A DNA stretch of 11,708 nucleotides from Clostridia bacterium (GTDB lineage: Bacteria; Bacillota; Clostridia; Christensenellales; HGM11417). The translations under genes and the position numbers were made by a program. Under the pieces are notes generated by a model. The model ran no database searches. It was not told the origin of the DNA and was given only the letters and a program-made list of their open reading frames with translations. Positions 1 through 6,899 of the stretch are shown here, in pieces. The stretch is taken from assembly GCA_017407365.1 (NCBI GenBank), contig JAFQWR010000066.1:1-11708 (forward strand), given 5' to 3'. The stretch's first letter is position 1. Each line of letters begins with the position of its first letter.

Positions 1-1
1 T

Positions 2-151
2 AAGCTTGGCGAGCTTGATCCTGCCATCGGGCAACGCATCACCGATTTGCTTTCGGGTGCGGTGTATGCGCTTTCGGGCAATATCACTCCTTTAGAAAAT
101 GCCTCCTATCTGCTTGTGCCGGGCGGCGTTAAAATTGTTACACGTGCTTGA
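2..151 (+). CDS. sepF: SepF cell-division protein, C-terminal end (partial)
   Basis: The open frame enters from the left edge and stops with TGA at 149-151, giving 49 residues. The segment RITDLLSGAVYAL followed by SGNI and a hydrophobic beta strand (SYLLVP) matches the C-terminal half of the SepF domain. Family members have a conserved R-I-x-D-(F/L)-L-S-G-x-V-(Y/F)-A-L stretch there. In Gram-positive bacteria SepF polymerises and links FtsZ to the membrane at the division site; the N-terminal membrane-binding helix lies outside the window. lspA follows 19 bases after the stop, which fits the common clostridial order in which sepF/divIVA-cluster genes precede lspA and an rluD homologue. The identification rests on a short C-terminal piece, so it is good but not certain. 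Confidence 0.75.
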   Translation, partial: KLGELDPAIGQRITDLLSGAVYALSGNITPLENASYLLVPGGVKIVTRA

Positions 152-170
152 TAAGGGAGGGCAAACTATT

Positions 171-836
171 ATGGAAAAGAAAGGATGGCTTCGTAGGCTG
201 TGGCAGACATACAGCTATATGTTTTACGCCTTTTTTATCGTGGCGGCTGTTTTGCTTGTGGATTTATTGAGCAAGCATCTGGTGATGAACAGCTTTGATT
301 TATATGAGCAAAGGGTGATTATTCCCCATATCATCAATTTCTACTACGTTAAGAATACGGGCGCGGCGTTCAGCTTTTTAGGAGATTGGGAGCACGCACG
401 CACCTTCTTTATTATTTTAACCATCGTTTCGGTTATTGCCTTTTCTGCAATACTTGTTATTTACGGCAAAAAAGAAAAGATGCTGATGATTACCTTTTCG
501 CTGATTATCGGCGGCGCTGTGGGCAACCTTGTTGACCGAATCGTGTTTCATTACGTACGCGATTTTATCAGCTTCGATTTTATCAGCTTCCCGACGTTCA
601 ACGTTGCAGATTGTGCCCTGACCGTTGGCGTATTTTTGTTCGCTTTTTATTATATCTTTATTTATAAAGAGAAAAAGGAGCCGATTACGGCAGAGGGTGC
701 GGAATGTGTTGAGCAAGAGGACGCCGAGCCTGCGGATCTTGCATTGATGGCGGAGGCTTCCGATTCTGCTGCAGAAGGCGAAGTGAAGCAGGAGGAGGCG
801 GAGCAGAGTGCTTCGTCTGATGCGGATGAGGTATGA
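171..836 (+). CDS. lspA: Lipoprotein signal peptidase (signal peptidase II) with long acidic tail
   Basis: This membrane aspartyl protease removes the signal peptide from prolipoproteins after diacylglyceryl modification. I chose ATG 171 because GGGAGG lies at 155-160; an upstream in-frame ATG at 99 falls inside the sepF frame and has no such site. The 221-residue product has four predicted membrane segments (about 17-38, 78-98, 105-122, 147-166). It also has the family motifs KNTGAAFS (61-68), GNLVDR with catalytic Asp122, and FNVADCAL with catalytic Asp147. Family members are usually about 150-170 residues. This one carries about 55 extra C-terminal residues (167-221) that are Glu/Asp/Ala rich, probably disordered and cytoplasmic. 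The 3' end overlaps the start of the pseudouridine synthase, so the two are likely translated together. Confidence 0.95.
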   Translation: MEKKGWLRRLWQTYSYMFYAFFIVAAVLLVDLLSKHLVMNSFDLYEQRVIIPHIINFYYVKNTGAAFSFLGDWEHARTFFIILTIVSVIAFSAILVIYGKKEKMLMITFSLIIGGAVGNLVDRIVFHYVRDFISFDFISFPTFNVADCALTVGVFLFAFYYIFIYKEKKEPITAEGAECVEQEDAEPADLALMAEASDSAAEGEVKQEEAEQSASSDADEV

Positions 837-1746
837 GAGCTATGTGGCAGATGCTCCCTGTCGGCTGGACGTTTTTTTAACAGAGCGTTCTGAATTCAGC
901 CGCTCCCACGTAAAAACGCTGATTGAGGAGGGTGCTGTTACCGTGCAGGGTGAGCCGTGCAAGAAGGCGGGCTTTTCGCTTAAAAGCGGGCAGACTGTGA
1001 CGCTTGCCGTGCCCGACCTTGCCATTACCGAGGCGCTCCCCGAGGATATTCCCTTGGATATCGTATATCAGGATGATTCTCTTGCCGTTATCAACAAACA
1101 GCAGGGGCTTACCGTGCATCCTGCAAATAACTGCTATTCAGGCACGCTTGTCAATGCTCTGCTTTTTTCGCTGAATCAGTTCAGCGGTATCAACGGCACG
1201 CTTCGCCCTGGCATTGTGCATCGTCTGGATAAAAACACCTCAGGGCTTTTAGTGGTTGCCAAAAACGATATTGCGCACCGATCCTTAGCAGAGCAGATTG
1301 CATTAAAAACCTGCCGCAGAACGTACGTTGCACTTGTTTACGGCGTTGTTAAAGAGGATAGCGGGGTAATCATTACCAATATCGGCAGAAGCTTAAAGGA
1401 CCGTAAAAAAATGGCTGTGGTGGCAGACGGCAAGCAAGCCATCACGGAATTTACCGTATTAGAAAGAGTAAACGGATATTCGTTGGTGCGCTTTGATCTG
1501 AAAACGGGCAGAACGCATCAGATTCGTGTGCATTGCAAGCATATACATCATCCCATTGTGGGGGATACCGTATACGGACCGGAAAAGGATCCGTTTCATC
1601 TTGAGGGGCAGCTGCTGCACGCCTTTCGGCTTGCGTTCAACCATCCCGTAACTGGCGAATGGAAAACGTTTTCTGCGCCCTTGCCCCCTTATTTTATTTC
1701 CGTTATGAAAAAACTCGGCTTTACCAAAAAGGAAGAGGAATTATGA
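808..1746 (+). CDS. RluD-family ribosomal large-subunit pseudouridine synthase
   Basis: This enzyme probably converts specific uridines in 23S rRNA to pseudouridine. An S4 RNA-binding domain lies at about residues 18-65 (RLDVFL...SRSHVKTLIEEGAVTV). The RluA/RluD catalytic domain follows, with GIVHRLDKNTSGLLV containing catalytic Asp141 and the later GRTHQIRVH motif (about 234-242). The start is ambiguous. GTG 808 sits 9 bases after AGGAGG (793-798). ATG 826 lacks a good site, but its product (MRYESYVADAPCRLDVFL) matches the usual family N-terminus better. Either choice overlaps lspA, and the lspA tail codons therefore double as the ribosome binding site. The stop overlaps the next gene in an ATGA. 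The exact rRNA target cannot be read from the sequence. Confidence 0.93.
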   Translation: MLRLMRMRYESYVADAPCRLDVFLTERSEFSRSHVKTLIEEGAVTVQGEPCKKAGFSLKSGQTVTLAVPDLAITEALPEDIPLDIVYQDDSLAVINKQQGLTVHPANNCYSGTLVNALLFSLNQFSGINGTLRPGIVHRLDKNTSGLLVVAKNDIAHRSLAEQIALKTCRRTYVALVYGVVKEDSGVIITNIGRSLKDRKKMAVVADGKQAITEFTVLERVNGYSLVRFDLKTGRTHQIRVHCKHIHHPIVGDTVYGPEKDPFHLEGQLLHAFRLAFNHPVTGEWKTFSAPLPPYFISVMKKLGFTKKEEEL

Positions 1747-3644
1747 TTGCCGCATTAGAAGGTGTTACCTTTGGATACGACGAAAAAACAGTGCTGAATA
1801 ACATTTCTCTTACCGTTTCCGAGGGAGAGAAAATTGGCCTTATTGGTGCAAACGGAACAGGCAAAAGTACACTTCTTGCTCTGCTTACGGGCGAGCTTCA
1901 GCCCGATGAGGGAGAGGTTTTCCGAAAAAAGGATTTATCGGTAGGATGCTTGAAGCAGACGGAGGCAGTAAGCTCCTCGCGCACCGTGATGGAGGAGATG
2001 CGTTCTGTTTTACAGCCCGTTTTTGATTGTGAGCAGCGCATGCATACACTGCGCGATCGCCTTGCTTCTCTTACGGTTGATACCGTGGAATACAGGGCGT
2101 GTCTGAGAGAAATTGATAAAGAGCAAGCCTTTTTTGATGCAAATGAGGGCTATCAGGCAGAGGTAAAAATCAAAACCGTGCTGAACGGAATGGGCTTTGC
2201 AGGCAGATTTGACGACTGCATTGCCAATATGAGCGGAGGCGAAAAAACACGTCTTGCGGTATGCAAGCTTTTGCTTTCTCCCTTCGAGCTTCTGATTCTG
2301 GACGAGCCCACCAACCATCTCGACTTTGCATCCCTTGGGTGGCTTGAAGGCTACCTGCAGAGCGTAAAAGGCGCCGTGATTATTGTTTCGCACGATCGCT
2401 ATTTTTTAGATAAAACAGTTACATCTGTGTGGGAGATAGAGGCGCATAAGCTGCAGACCTTCCGTGGCAATTACAGCAAGTACAAGGTGCTTAAAGCAGA
2501 AAGAAGGGAGCGTCAGCGCAAGGAGTACGAAAAGCAGCAGCTTGAAATCGAGCAAAAGCTAGACTACGTGCAACGCAATATTGTGCGTGCTTCCACCTCT
2601 AAAATGGCAAAAAGTCGCTTAAAGCAAATCGAGGCGATGGATATCGTAGAGCGTCCCGCGCCCCCACCCGAGCCGCCTGTGTTCCGTTTTCAGCACGAAA
2701 GTGAATCCTTGAAGGAAGTTTTCAGGCTGAAGGAGCATACCGTTAAGGTGCCGGGAAAAACGCTTGTAGAGGGCTTGACTCTCACCGTACGCAGGGGAGA
2801 GCGGCTTGCTATCGTGGGTGCCAACGGCACGGGAAAATCAACGCTTCTGAAAGAGGCTCTTGCTTGCTTCGGAGGGCTTGGCAAGGAGACCACCATTGGC
2901 TGGGGCGGTCAGGTACAGCTCAGCTATTACGATCAGGAAAACAACAATCTTAATTTTGAGCACACCGTTTTAGAGGAGCTGTGGAACAGGCATTCTCTTT
3001 GGGTACAGCATCAGGCGCGTGGGCTTTTGGCGCAAGTGGGGTTGAGTGCAGAGGATGTTTCAAAAAAGGTAGGGGTTTTGTCCGGTGGAGAACGTGCAAA
3101 GCTTGGTCTTGCGGTTGTTATTGCCGAAAAGCGCAACACGCTTTTGCTTGACGAGCCAACCAACCACTTGGATTTAGAAAGCAAGGAATCGTTAGAGGCA
3201 GGCTTAAAGGAATACGGCGGAACGGTTATTTTTGTTTCGCACGACCGTTACCTTCTCAATGCAGTCGCAACGCACGTGTTGGAATTAGACGGCGGCAAGG
3301 GCAGGCTGTATACGGGTAATTACGACGCTATGCTTGCCGCTAAAAAGAAGGAGGCAGAGGCTGCTTCCGTTGCTGAACCTGTTGCTCCTCAGCCCAAGGC
3401 TACGGGCGGCGGCTATCGTACGGCCAAGCAACGAGCCGAGGAGGTTCGCCGAAAAAATCGATTAACAGAGGTTGAAGCGCTTATTGCTGAACAGGAAGAG
3501 GCTCAGGCGATGCTGCAGGAGCGGATGTCCTTGCCCGAAACGGTCAGCGATTATAAAAAGCTTCAGGAGATCAACGATGCTGTTGTGCAGATAGTGGGCG
3601 AGCTGGAAGCATTATACGCAGAGTGGGAAGAGCTGATGCTATAA
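1743..3644 (+). CDS. ABC-F family ribosome-associated ATPase (YdiF/Uup-like)
   Basis: The protein has 633 residues with two complete ABC ATPase domains and no membrane segments, which is the ABC-F architecture. Domain 1 has Walker A GANGTGKST (35-43), signature MSGGE (163-167), Walker B LLILDEP (183-189) and VSHDRY (215-220). Domain 2 has the same elements at 359-367, 446-450, 466-472 and 498-503. The charged interdomain linker (about 250-305), which in this family reaches the peptidyl-tRNA site, is present. A C-terminal coiled coil (about 560-633) resembles that of YdiF and Uup. Such proteins relieve stalled ribosomes or aid ribosome function; some give antibiotic resistance, but nothing here points to that. 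The ATG shares bases with the preceding stop (ATGA), with GGAAGAGG just upstream, so it is translationally coupled. Confidence 0.93.
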   Translation: MIAALEGVTFGYDEKTVLNNISLTVSEGEKIGLIGANGTGKSTLLALLTGELQPDEGEVFRKKDLSVGCLKQTEAVSSSRTVMEEMRSVLQPVFDCEQRMHTLRDRLASLTVDTVEYRACLREIDKEQAFFDANEGYQAEVKIKTVLNGMGFAGRFDDCIANMSGGEKTRLAVCKLLLSPFELLILDEPTNHLDFASLGWLEGYLQSVKGAVIIVSHDRYFLDKTVTSVWEIEAHKLQTFRGNYSKYKVLKAERRERQRKEYEKQQLEIEQKLDYVQRNIVRASTSKMAKSRLKQIEAMDIVERPAPPPEPPVFRFQHESESLKEVFRLKEHTVKVPGKTLVEGLTLTVRRGERLAIVGANGTGKSTLLKEALACFGGLGKETTIGWGGQVQLSYYDQENNNLNFEHTVLEELWNRHSLWVQHQARGLLAQVGLSAEDVSKKVGVLSGGERAKLGLAVVIAEKRNTLLLDEPTNHLDLESKESLEAGLKEYGGTVIFVSHDRYLLNAVATHVLELDGGKGRLYTGNYDAMLAAKKKEAEAASVAEPVAPQPKATGGGYRTAKQRAEEVRRKNRLTEVEALIAEQEEAQAMLQERMSLPETVSDYKKLQEINDAVVQIVGELEALYAEWEELML

Positions 3645-3703
3645 AACACGTAATGCAAAATAGCATTTGCAATTTATCAAAGTGATTTTACGCAGGAGGA
3701 ATT

Positions 3704-4879
3704 GTGGCTAAAAAACCGATTAAAAATGCGCGCAGACATGCTTATAAAGCGTCGGGAGAGGGAATTAAGGTGGCAAAACGGCAGGCAAAGGCGGCTTTTG
3801 CATTGCTATTGCTTTGCATTCTGTTGCTTGTAATATTTGCCTTCTGGTATAAAAGCAGCCCGGAAACCTTAAAGGATTTTCTTTCCGTTTTTCTGCCGCA
3901 AAACACCCCTGATTCTTCCAAGGATCCCTCACTTGCTCCTGCAAAGGGTGAGCTTGTGATCCATTTTGTGGATGTAGGGCAGGGGGATGGAATTGTTTTA
4001 CAGCTTCCCGGTGGCGAAACCATGATTATCGACGCCGGCCCGGGAAAATCAAGCAACCTTATACTGGATTATATAGACGGCCTTGGAATCACCACCTTCG
4101 ACTATCTTGTTCTTACCCATTCCGATGAGGATCACGTAGGCAAGATGGATGATGTTCTGAATAAATACGAGGTCAAAAAGGTATACCGCCCCAATGTCGC
4201 AGAGGATATCATCGACACCAAGGCGTATTCCGCTTTTTTGGAAGCAGTAAAAAATGAGCAGGGTGTTGTCGATTGCTTCAGCGATTATAATGCGGATTTC
4301 GGCAGTGTAGAAAACGGCTGGCACTTCGATTTTATCATCCCTACGTTAGAGCAGTATTCCTCCGTAAAAAGCAGTAGTAGCGAAAGCAAGAATGCAATTT
4401 CTCCCATTATGCAGCTGTCGTACGGCGGCAGAAAAATTCTGTTCACGGGAGATGCAAACGAAACCTCAGAGGAATGGTTTGCCGATGCTGTTCAGATTGG
4501 CGGTATGCAAAAGAGCTACTACGATGTAGACGTGTTAAAGGTTGGGCATCACGGCAGCAGCGGCTCCACTACGGCAGCCTTTCTGGATGTTGTTCGTCCT
4601 GAATATGCGGTTATCAGCTACGGAGTGGATAACAAATACGGTCATCCCCACACGGAAGCGCTTGTACGTTTGCATGCGATAGGTGTTTCTGAATCTGAAA
4701 TTTACGGTACGGGTGAATACGGTACAGTGGTTTTGAAGCTTTCCGATACCGATGGAGACGGAATGTATGAAATGACGTTTACCTCGGCAAAAATAGGTAA
4801 CGTATTAAATACTGCAGATAGTGCCACGAGTGCATTTTTTGCGGTGAAGCAGTTTTTGTCTTTGATTACAAGCGTTTGA
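3704..4879 (+). CDS. Membrane-anchored ComEC/Rec2-like metallo-beta-lactamase-fold hydrolase
   Basis: The start is GTG 3704, four bases after AGGAGG (3694-3699). The 391-residue product has a basic N-terminus, one transmembrane segment (about 31-48), a Ser/Pro/Asp-rich spacer, then a metallo-beta-lactamase domain from about residue 83. By the positive-inside rule the domain lies outside the membrane. Motifs are HFVDVGQGDGIVLQLPGG (87-104), IIDAG (108-112), the metal ligands LTHSDEDH (137-144, the H-x-D-x-D-H form typical of ComEC-like domains), LFTGD (246-250), VGHHGSSGST (280-289) and YGHPH (312-316). Full ComEC also has a multi-spanning channel, absent here, so this is a stand-alone domain. 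Substrates of such proteins are mostly unknown; nuclease or phosphodiesterase activity is possible. A DxDxDG loop at 348-353 could bind calcium. It lies 59 bases after the ABC-F gene and 19 before aroQ. Confidence 0.88.
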   Translation: MAKKPIKNARRHAYKASGEGIKVAKRQAKAAFALLLLCILLLVIFAFWYKSSPETLKDFLSVFLPQNTPDSSKDPSLAPAKGELVIHFVDVGQGDGIVLQLPGGETMIIDAGPGKSSNLILDYIDGLGITTFDYLVLTHSDEDHVGKMDDVLNKYEVKKVYRPNVAEDIIDTKAYSAFLEAVKNEQGVVDCFSDYNADFGSVENGWHFDFIIPTLEQYSSVKSSSSESKNAISPIMQLSYGGRKILFTGDANETSEEWFADAVQIGGMQKSYYDVDVLKVGHHGSSGSTTAAFLDVVRPEYAVISYGVDNKYGHPHTEALVRLHAIGVSESEIYGTGEYGTVVLKLSDTDGDGMYEMTFTSAKIGNVLNTADSATSAFFAVKQFLSLITSV

Positions 4880-4898
4880 TCGCTTCAGGGAGAATACT

Positions 4899-5330
4899 AT
4901 GAAAATCATGATCATCAACGGGCCGAATCTCGATAAGCTCGGCAAAAGAGAACCGGAAATTTACGGTAACAAAACACTTCGTGATATTATGAAGGATATG
5001 GTGGAATACGGAAAATTTCTCGGTGCAGACATCACGTGGACGCAAACGAATTTTGAAGGTGAGATCATTGATCTGATCAATTCCGGTGATGCAGATGGCT
5101 ATGTGCTGAATGCAGGCGCATATACGCACTATAGCTATGCCATTCGGGATTCTATAAAAGCATGCGAGGTTCCTGTTGTAGAGGTGCATATCTCCAATGT
5201 GTACGCAAGAGAGGAGTTTCGTTCTAAGTCGGTGCTTTCGGCGGTATGCTTGGGCACCATTTCCGGGTTCGGTATCGATAGCTACCGACTTGGCATTCAG
5301 GCATTGGTATATCATAATGAAGAAGACTGA
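4899..5330 (+). CDS. aroQ: 3-dehydroquinate dehydratase, type II
   Basis: This cytoplasmic enzyme catalyses the third step of the shikimate pathway, 3-dehydroquinate to 3-dehydroshikimate. At 143 residues it has the normal type II length. The motifs are INGPNLDKLGKREPEIYG (6-23, with Arg17 and the catalytic Tyr22), NFEGEIID (51-58), NAGAYTHYS (71-79, with His77), VEVHISN (94-100, with catalytic-site His97) and REEFR (104-108). Small departures from the common form, such as Phe52 where His is usual and Ala72 where Pro is usual, do not touch the catalytic Tyr/Arg pair. AGGGAG lies shortly upstream of the ATG. The gene sits just after the MBL-fold gene and overlaps the following shikimate-kinase-like gene by 14 bases. 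Confidence 0.96.
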   Translation: MKIMIINGPNLDKLGKREPEIYGNKTLRDIMKDMVEYGKFLGADITWTQTNFEGEIIDLINSGDADGYVLNAGAYTHYSYAIRDSIKACEVPVVEVHISNVYAREEFRSKSVLSAVCLGTISGFGIDSYRLGIQALVYHNEED

Positions 5331-5715
5331 AAACATTATTATCATTGGCAATAATGCGAAATTTGTCAGCGAGGCTTCCAAGCTGATTGCAGAAAAAACG
5401 GGTAAATACTATCTGGATCTTGCGGATCTGATTTCCTTCGATTACGCAATTGAGGCAGAGGCAAGCTATGCGCATGCGGAATCTCTTGCCTGCAACCGTG
5501 TTTCCGATTTTGAAAACACCGTTATCTGTTGCTCTCCCGGCATTGGGGATAACGAAGAAAGTGTTTTGAAGCTATCGCAGAACGGCAGAGTTGTTTGCCT
5601 GCATTTTGACGCCAAGGCGCCGATGGCTGCAAGGTTCTCTGAGCTTTGCCTGCTTTGTGCAGGGCTTTCTCCCGAAATTATAGCCTCCACCGTAGTAGAC
5701 CGCTTACATATTTAA
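5317..5715 (+). CDS. Degenerate shikimate kinase-like protein (probable pseudokinase)
   Basis: The 132-residue frame starts at ATG 5317 inside the end of aroQ, which implies coupled translation; I see no strong ribosome binding site of its own. Aligned by eye to AroK, the register holds without gaps over the first half. NIIIIG (6-11) matches the first beta strand. The P-loop position reads GNNAKFVSE (11-19), with Val17 where the ATP-binding Lys should be. YYLDLAD (31-37) matches the shikimate-binding strand and keeps Asp34. YAHAE (51-55) replaces FRxxE, losing the substrate-binding Arg. CSPG (72-75) replaces the TGGG loop. VVCLHFDA (92-99) matches the strand before the lid. AroK is usually about 165-175 residues, so the lid and C-terminus are shortened. 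The fold assignment is inference; the open frame is clean, so it is probably a maintained gene rather than debris. Its role is unknown, perhaps binding or regulation near AroQ. Confidence 0.62.
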   Translation: MKKTENIIIIGNNAKFVSEASKLIAEKTGKYYLDLADLISFDYAIEAEASYAHAESLACNRVSDFENTVICCSPGIGDNEESVLKLSQNGRVVCLHFDAKAPMAARFSELCLLCAGLSPEIIASTVVDRLHI

Positions 5716-5735
5716 TAGTACAACAAAAAAATAAA

Positions 5736-5757
5736 GGCTCGGCAATTTGCCGTAGCC
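5736..5757 (-). terminator. Intrinsic terminator for the ribU transcript
   Basis: Read on the minus strand, the hairpin has GGCT/AGCC and CGGCA/TGCCG stem parts separated by a one-base bulge. It is followed by TTTATTTTTTT (complement of 5725-5735). It lies downstream of ribU, after the larger hairpin at 5776-5821, as a second stop before the convergent gene. Confidence 0.6.
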
Positions 5758-5771
5758 CGATTTTGAGTAGC

Positions 5772-5823
5772 AAAAAAAAGAGCAGACATACAAGAATTTA
5801 ATCTTGCGTGTTTGCTCTTTTAT
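5772..5823. terminator. Bidirectional terminator between the aro run and ribU
   Basis: A 20-bp stem (5776-5795 with 5802-5821) has one mismatch plus wobble pairs and the 6-base loop ATTTAA. The minus-strand transcript ends in eight T (complement of 5772-5779), the plus-strand transcript in four T. It sits between the convergent shikimate-kinase-like gene and ribU and can serve both. The 116 bases from 5822 to the ribU stop hold nothing else I recognise. Confidence 0.85.
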
Positions 5824-5937
5824 CATTATATGGGTATAAATCGTGCGTACAGTATTTGTTCGCACCTTCGGTTTGCTTCTTAAAGAGCATTCCGAAATTT
5901 TTGGCTGAGAATCGCACTCTGCGAGAGCAGCTTCAGA

Positions 5938-6492
5938 TTATTCAATGATTTTTCTGAGCCTTTTATAAAGCAAAAAGGTGAGCAATGCATTGCAGACACA
6001 GCGAACGGCATTAAACGCAAGCACCCAAGTAAAAACGATTTTTACATTTGTTGCAAACGTATTTGCGGGCATAAACATCGGGAAGAATACAAACAGATTG
6101 AATGCGCACATGGAAAGAATATTGCAAATTGCACCAATCAGCATTCCGACAAATGCTCCCTTTAAGCAGCGGTGATGCTTGTAGATGAGTGCGGCGGGTA
6201 AAACCATCATAATACCGCCTATGATATTGGAAAGCTCGCCAACGCCACCGGTGGATGTGCCGAAAATAAAAAAGAAGATTACAACTCTCAGTATTTGTGT
6301 GAGGCAGCCCAGAAGCGGACCGAGCATAAAGCCTGCAATCAACCCGGGAAAATCGCCAAAGTTCATTTTCAGATACGGCGTTGCGGGAAAAATAGGGAAT
6401 TCAAGCTTCAATAAAATTGCGCCCATTGCAGCAAGCAGGGCTACACGGCAGATATTGCCCGTCGAAAACAACGGCTTTTTTGTTTCTTGCAT
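5938..6492 (-). CDS. ribU: Riboflavin ECF transporter S component RibU
   Basis: The product is a 184-residue, very hydrophobic protein with about six membrane segments. It is the substrate-binding S component that works with the shared energy-coupling module (EcfT and two ATPases), which is not in this window. The RibU-type features are VALLAAMGA (17-25, helix 1 contact with EcfT), YLKMNFGDFPGLIAGFMLGP (40-59, matching the LKLDFSDxPALIGGF region), GELSN (85-89) and the C-terminal FNAVRCVCNALLTFLLYKRL (160-179). The start ATG at 6490-6492 has GGAG at 6498-6501 (minus strand). Identification as the riboflavin member is strongly supported by the FMN riboswitch in its leader, so transport should fall when FMN is plentiful. 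It is transcribed alone and converges on the aro genes. Confidence 0.92.
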   Translation of the reverse strand: MQETKKPLFSTGNICRVALLAAMGAILLKLEFPIFPATPYLKMNFGDFPGLIAGFMLGPLLGCLTQILRVVIFFFIFGTSTGGVGELSNIIGGIMMVLPAALIYKHHRCLKGAFVGMLIGAICNILSMCAFNLFVFFPMFMPANTFATNVKIVFTWVLAFNAVRCVCNALLTFLLYKRLRKIIE

Positions 6493-6524
6493 TTTTTCTC
6501 CAAGTGATTATAGGGTAAACTGCT

Positions 6525-6563
6525 AAAAAAACAGACCTCGTTTCTATTGCAGAAACGGGGTCT
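6525..6563 (-). terminator. Riboswitch-controlled intrinsic terminator (ribU leader)
   Basis: A 13-bp stem (6533-6545 with 6551-6563), loop of five bases, is followed on the minus strand by TG and seven T (complement of 6525-6531). It lies between the FMN aptamer and ribU, the place of an expression platform. On the minus strand the stem has one C-A mismatch. On the plus strand it pairs fully and is also followed by a T-run, so it may also stop plus-strand read-through. Confidence 0.88.
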
Positions 6564-6584
6564 TTTTTTGCGCTGAAAAGCAGT

Positions 6585-6710
6585 AACGTAAATAATACCA
6601 TCCGGACTTTACCGTCGGTATCGGAATTTCACCGATTCGGCGCAACTTGCGTTGCGTTCGCAGACTGTCACTGCCGGTAAGGAATTTCACCTGACCCCAA
6701 ATTTTACGTT
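6585..6710 (-). ncRNA. FMN riboswitch (RFN element)
   Basis: Read on the minus strand, the conserved RFN core elements appear in order: GGGGTCAGGTGAAATTCC, TACCGGCAGTGACAGTCTGCGA, a variable arm, CGGTGAAATTCCGATACCGAC, then GGTAAAGTCCGGATGG. The closing helix P1 is formed by AACGTAAA (complement of 6703-6710) and TTTACGTT (complement of 6585-6592), an exact 8-bp match. These match the known FMN aptamer with its multi-helix junction. FMN binding should favour the terminator downstream and so shut off ribU. The transcript start predicted from the promoter falls right at the outer edge of P1. Confidence 0.96.
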
Positions 6711-6716
6711 TTCACT

Positions 6717-6745
6717 ATTATAGCTCATCTTCCGTGTTATGTCAA
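6717..6745 (-). promoter_or_regulatory. Consensus sigma-A promoter for the ribU leader
   Basis: The minus strand has a perfect TTGACA (complement of 6740-6745) and a perfect TATAAT (complement of 6717-6722) separated by exactly 17 bases. Transcription would start at about 6710, immediately before the FMN aptamer. The upstream minus-strand sequence is A/T rich. Confidence 0.92.
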
Positions 6746-6899
6746 GAGGATGTGTTCTATTTCCGCCGAATTTTTCATAAAATTAGTATGCGCTTGCAGG
6801 TAATGTCGTTATAGCTTTTCGGCATAAATCGGTATTGTTCGACAAAGTTTCCGATATTTCGCAAGCAAAAATCAGGTATTCTTTTAAGGAAGGCTTAAT

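Noticed and set aside
2010..2393. 127-residue minus-strand frame inside the ABC-F gene
   Set aside because: It is antisense to a well-conserved ATPase domain and has no recognisable protein features.
3654..3671. 6-bp inverted repeat TGCAAA/TTTGCA between the ABC-F and MBL genes
   Set aside because: It is short and A/T rich, has no T-run, and is likely chance.
5197..5316. Longer N-terminus for the shikimate-kinase-like protein
   Set aside because: The extra 40 residues are an out-of-frame reading of conserved aroQ codons, while the AroK-like alignment begins right after ATG 5317.
4866..5381. 171-residue open frame on the minus strand opposite aroQ
   Set aside because: It lies wholly opposite the conserved aroQ gene, has no domain-like sequence and no ribosome binding site. 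It is a shadow of the codon pattern.
6782..6790. CATACTAAT on the minus strand, similar to a sigma-E/sigma-G -10 box
   Set aside because: I found no -35 element at a suitable distance, and the ribU leader already has a consensus sigma-A promoter closer to the gene.
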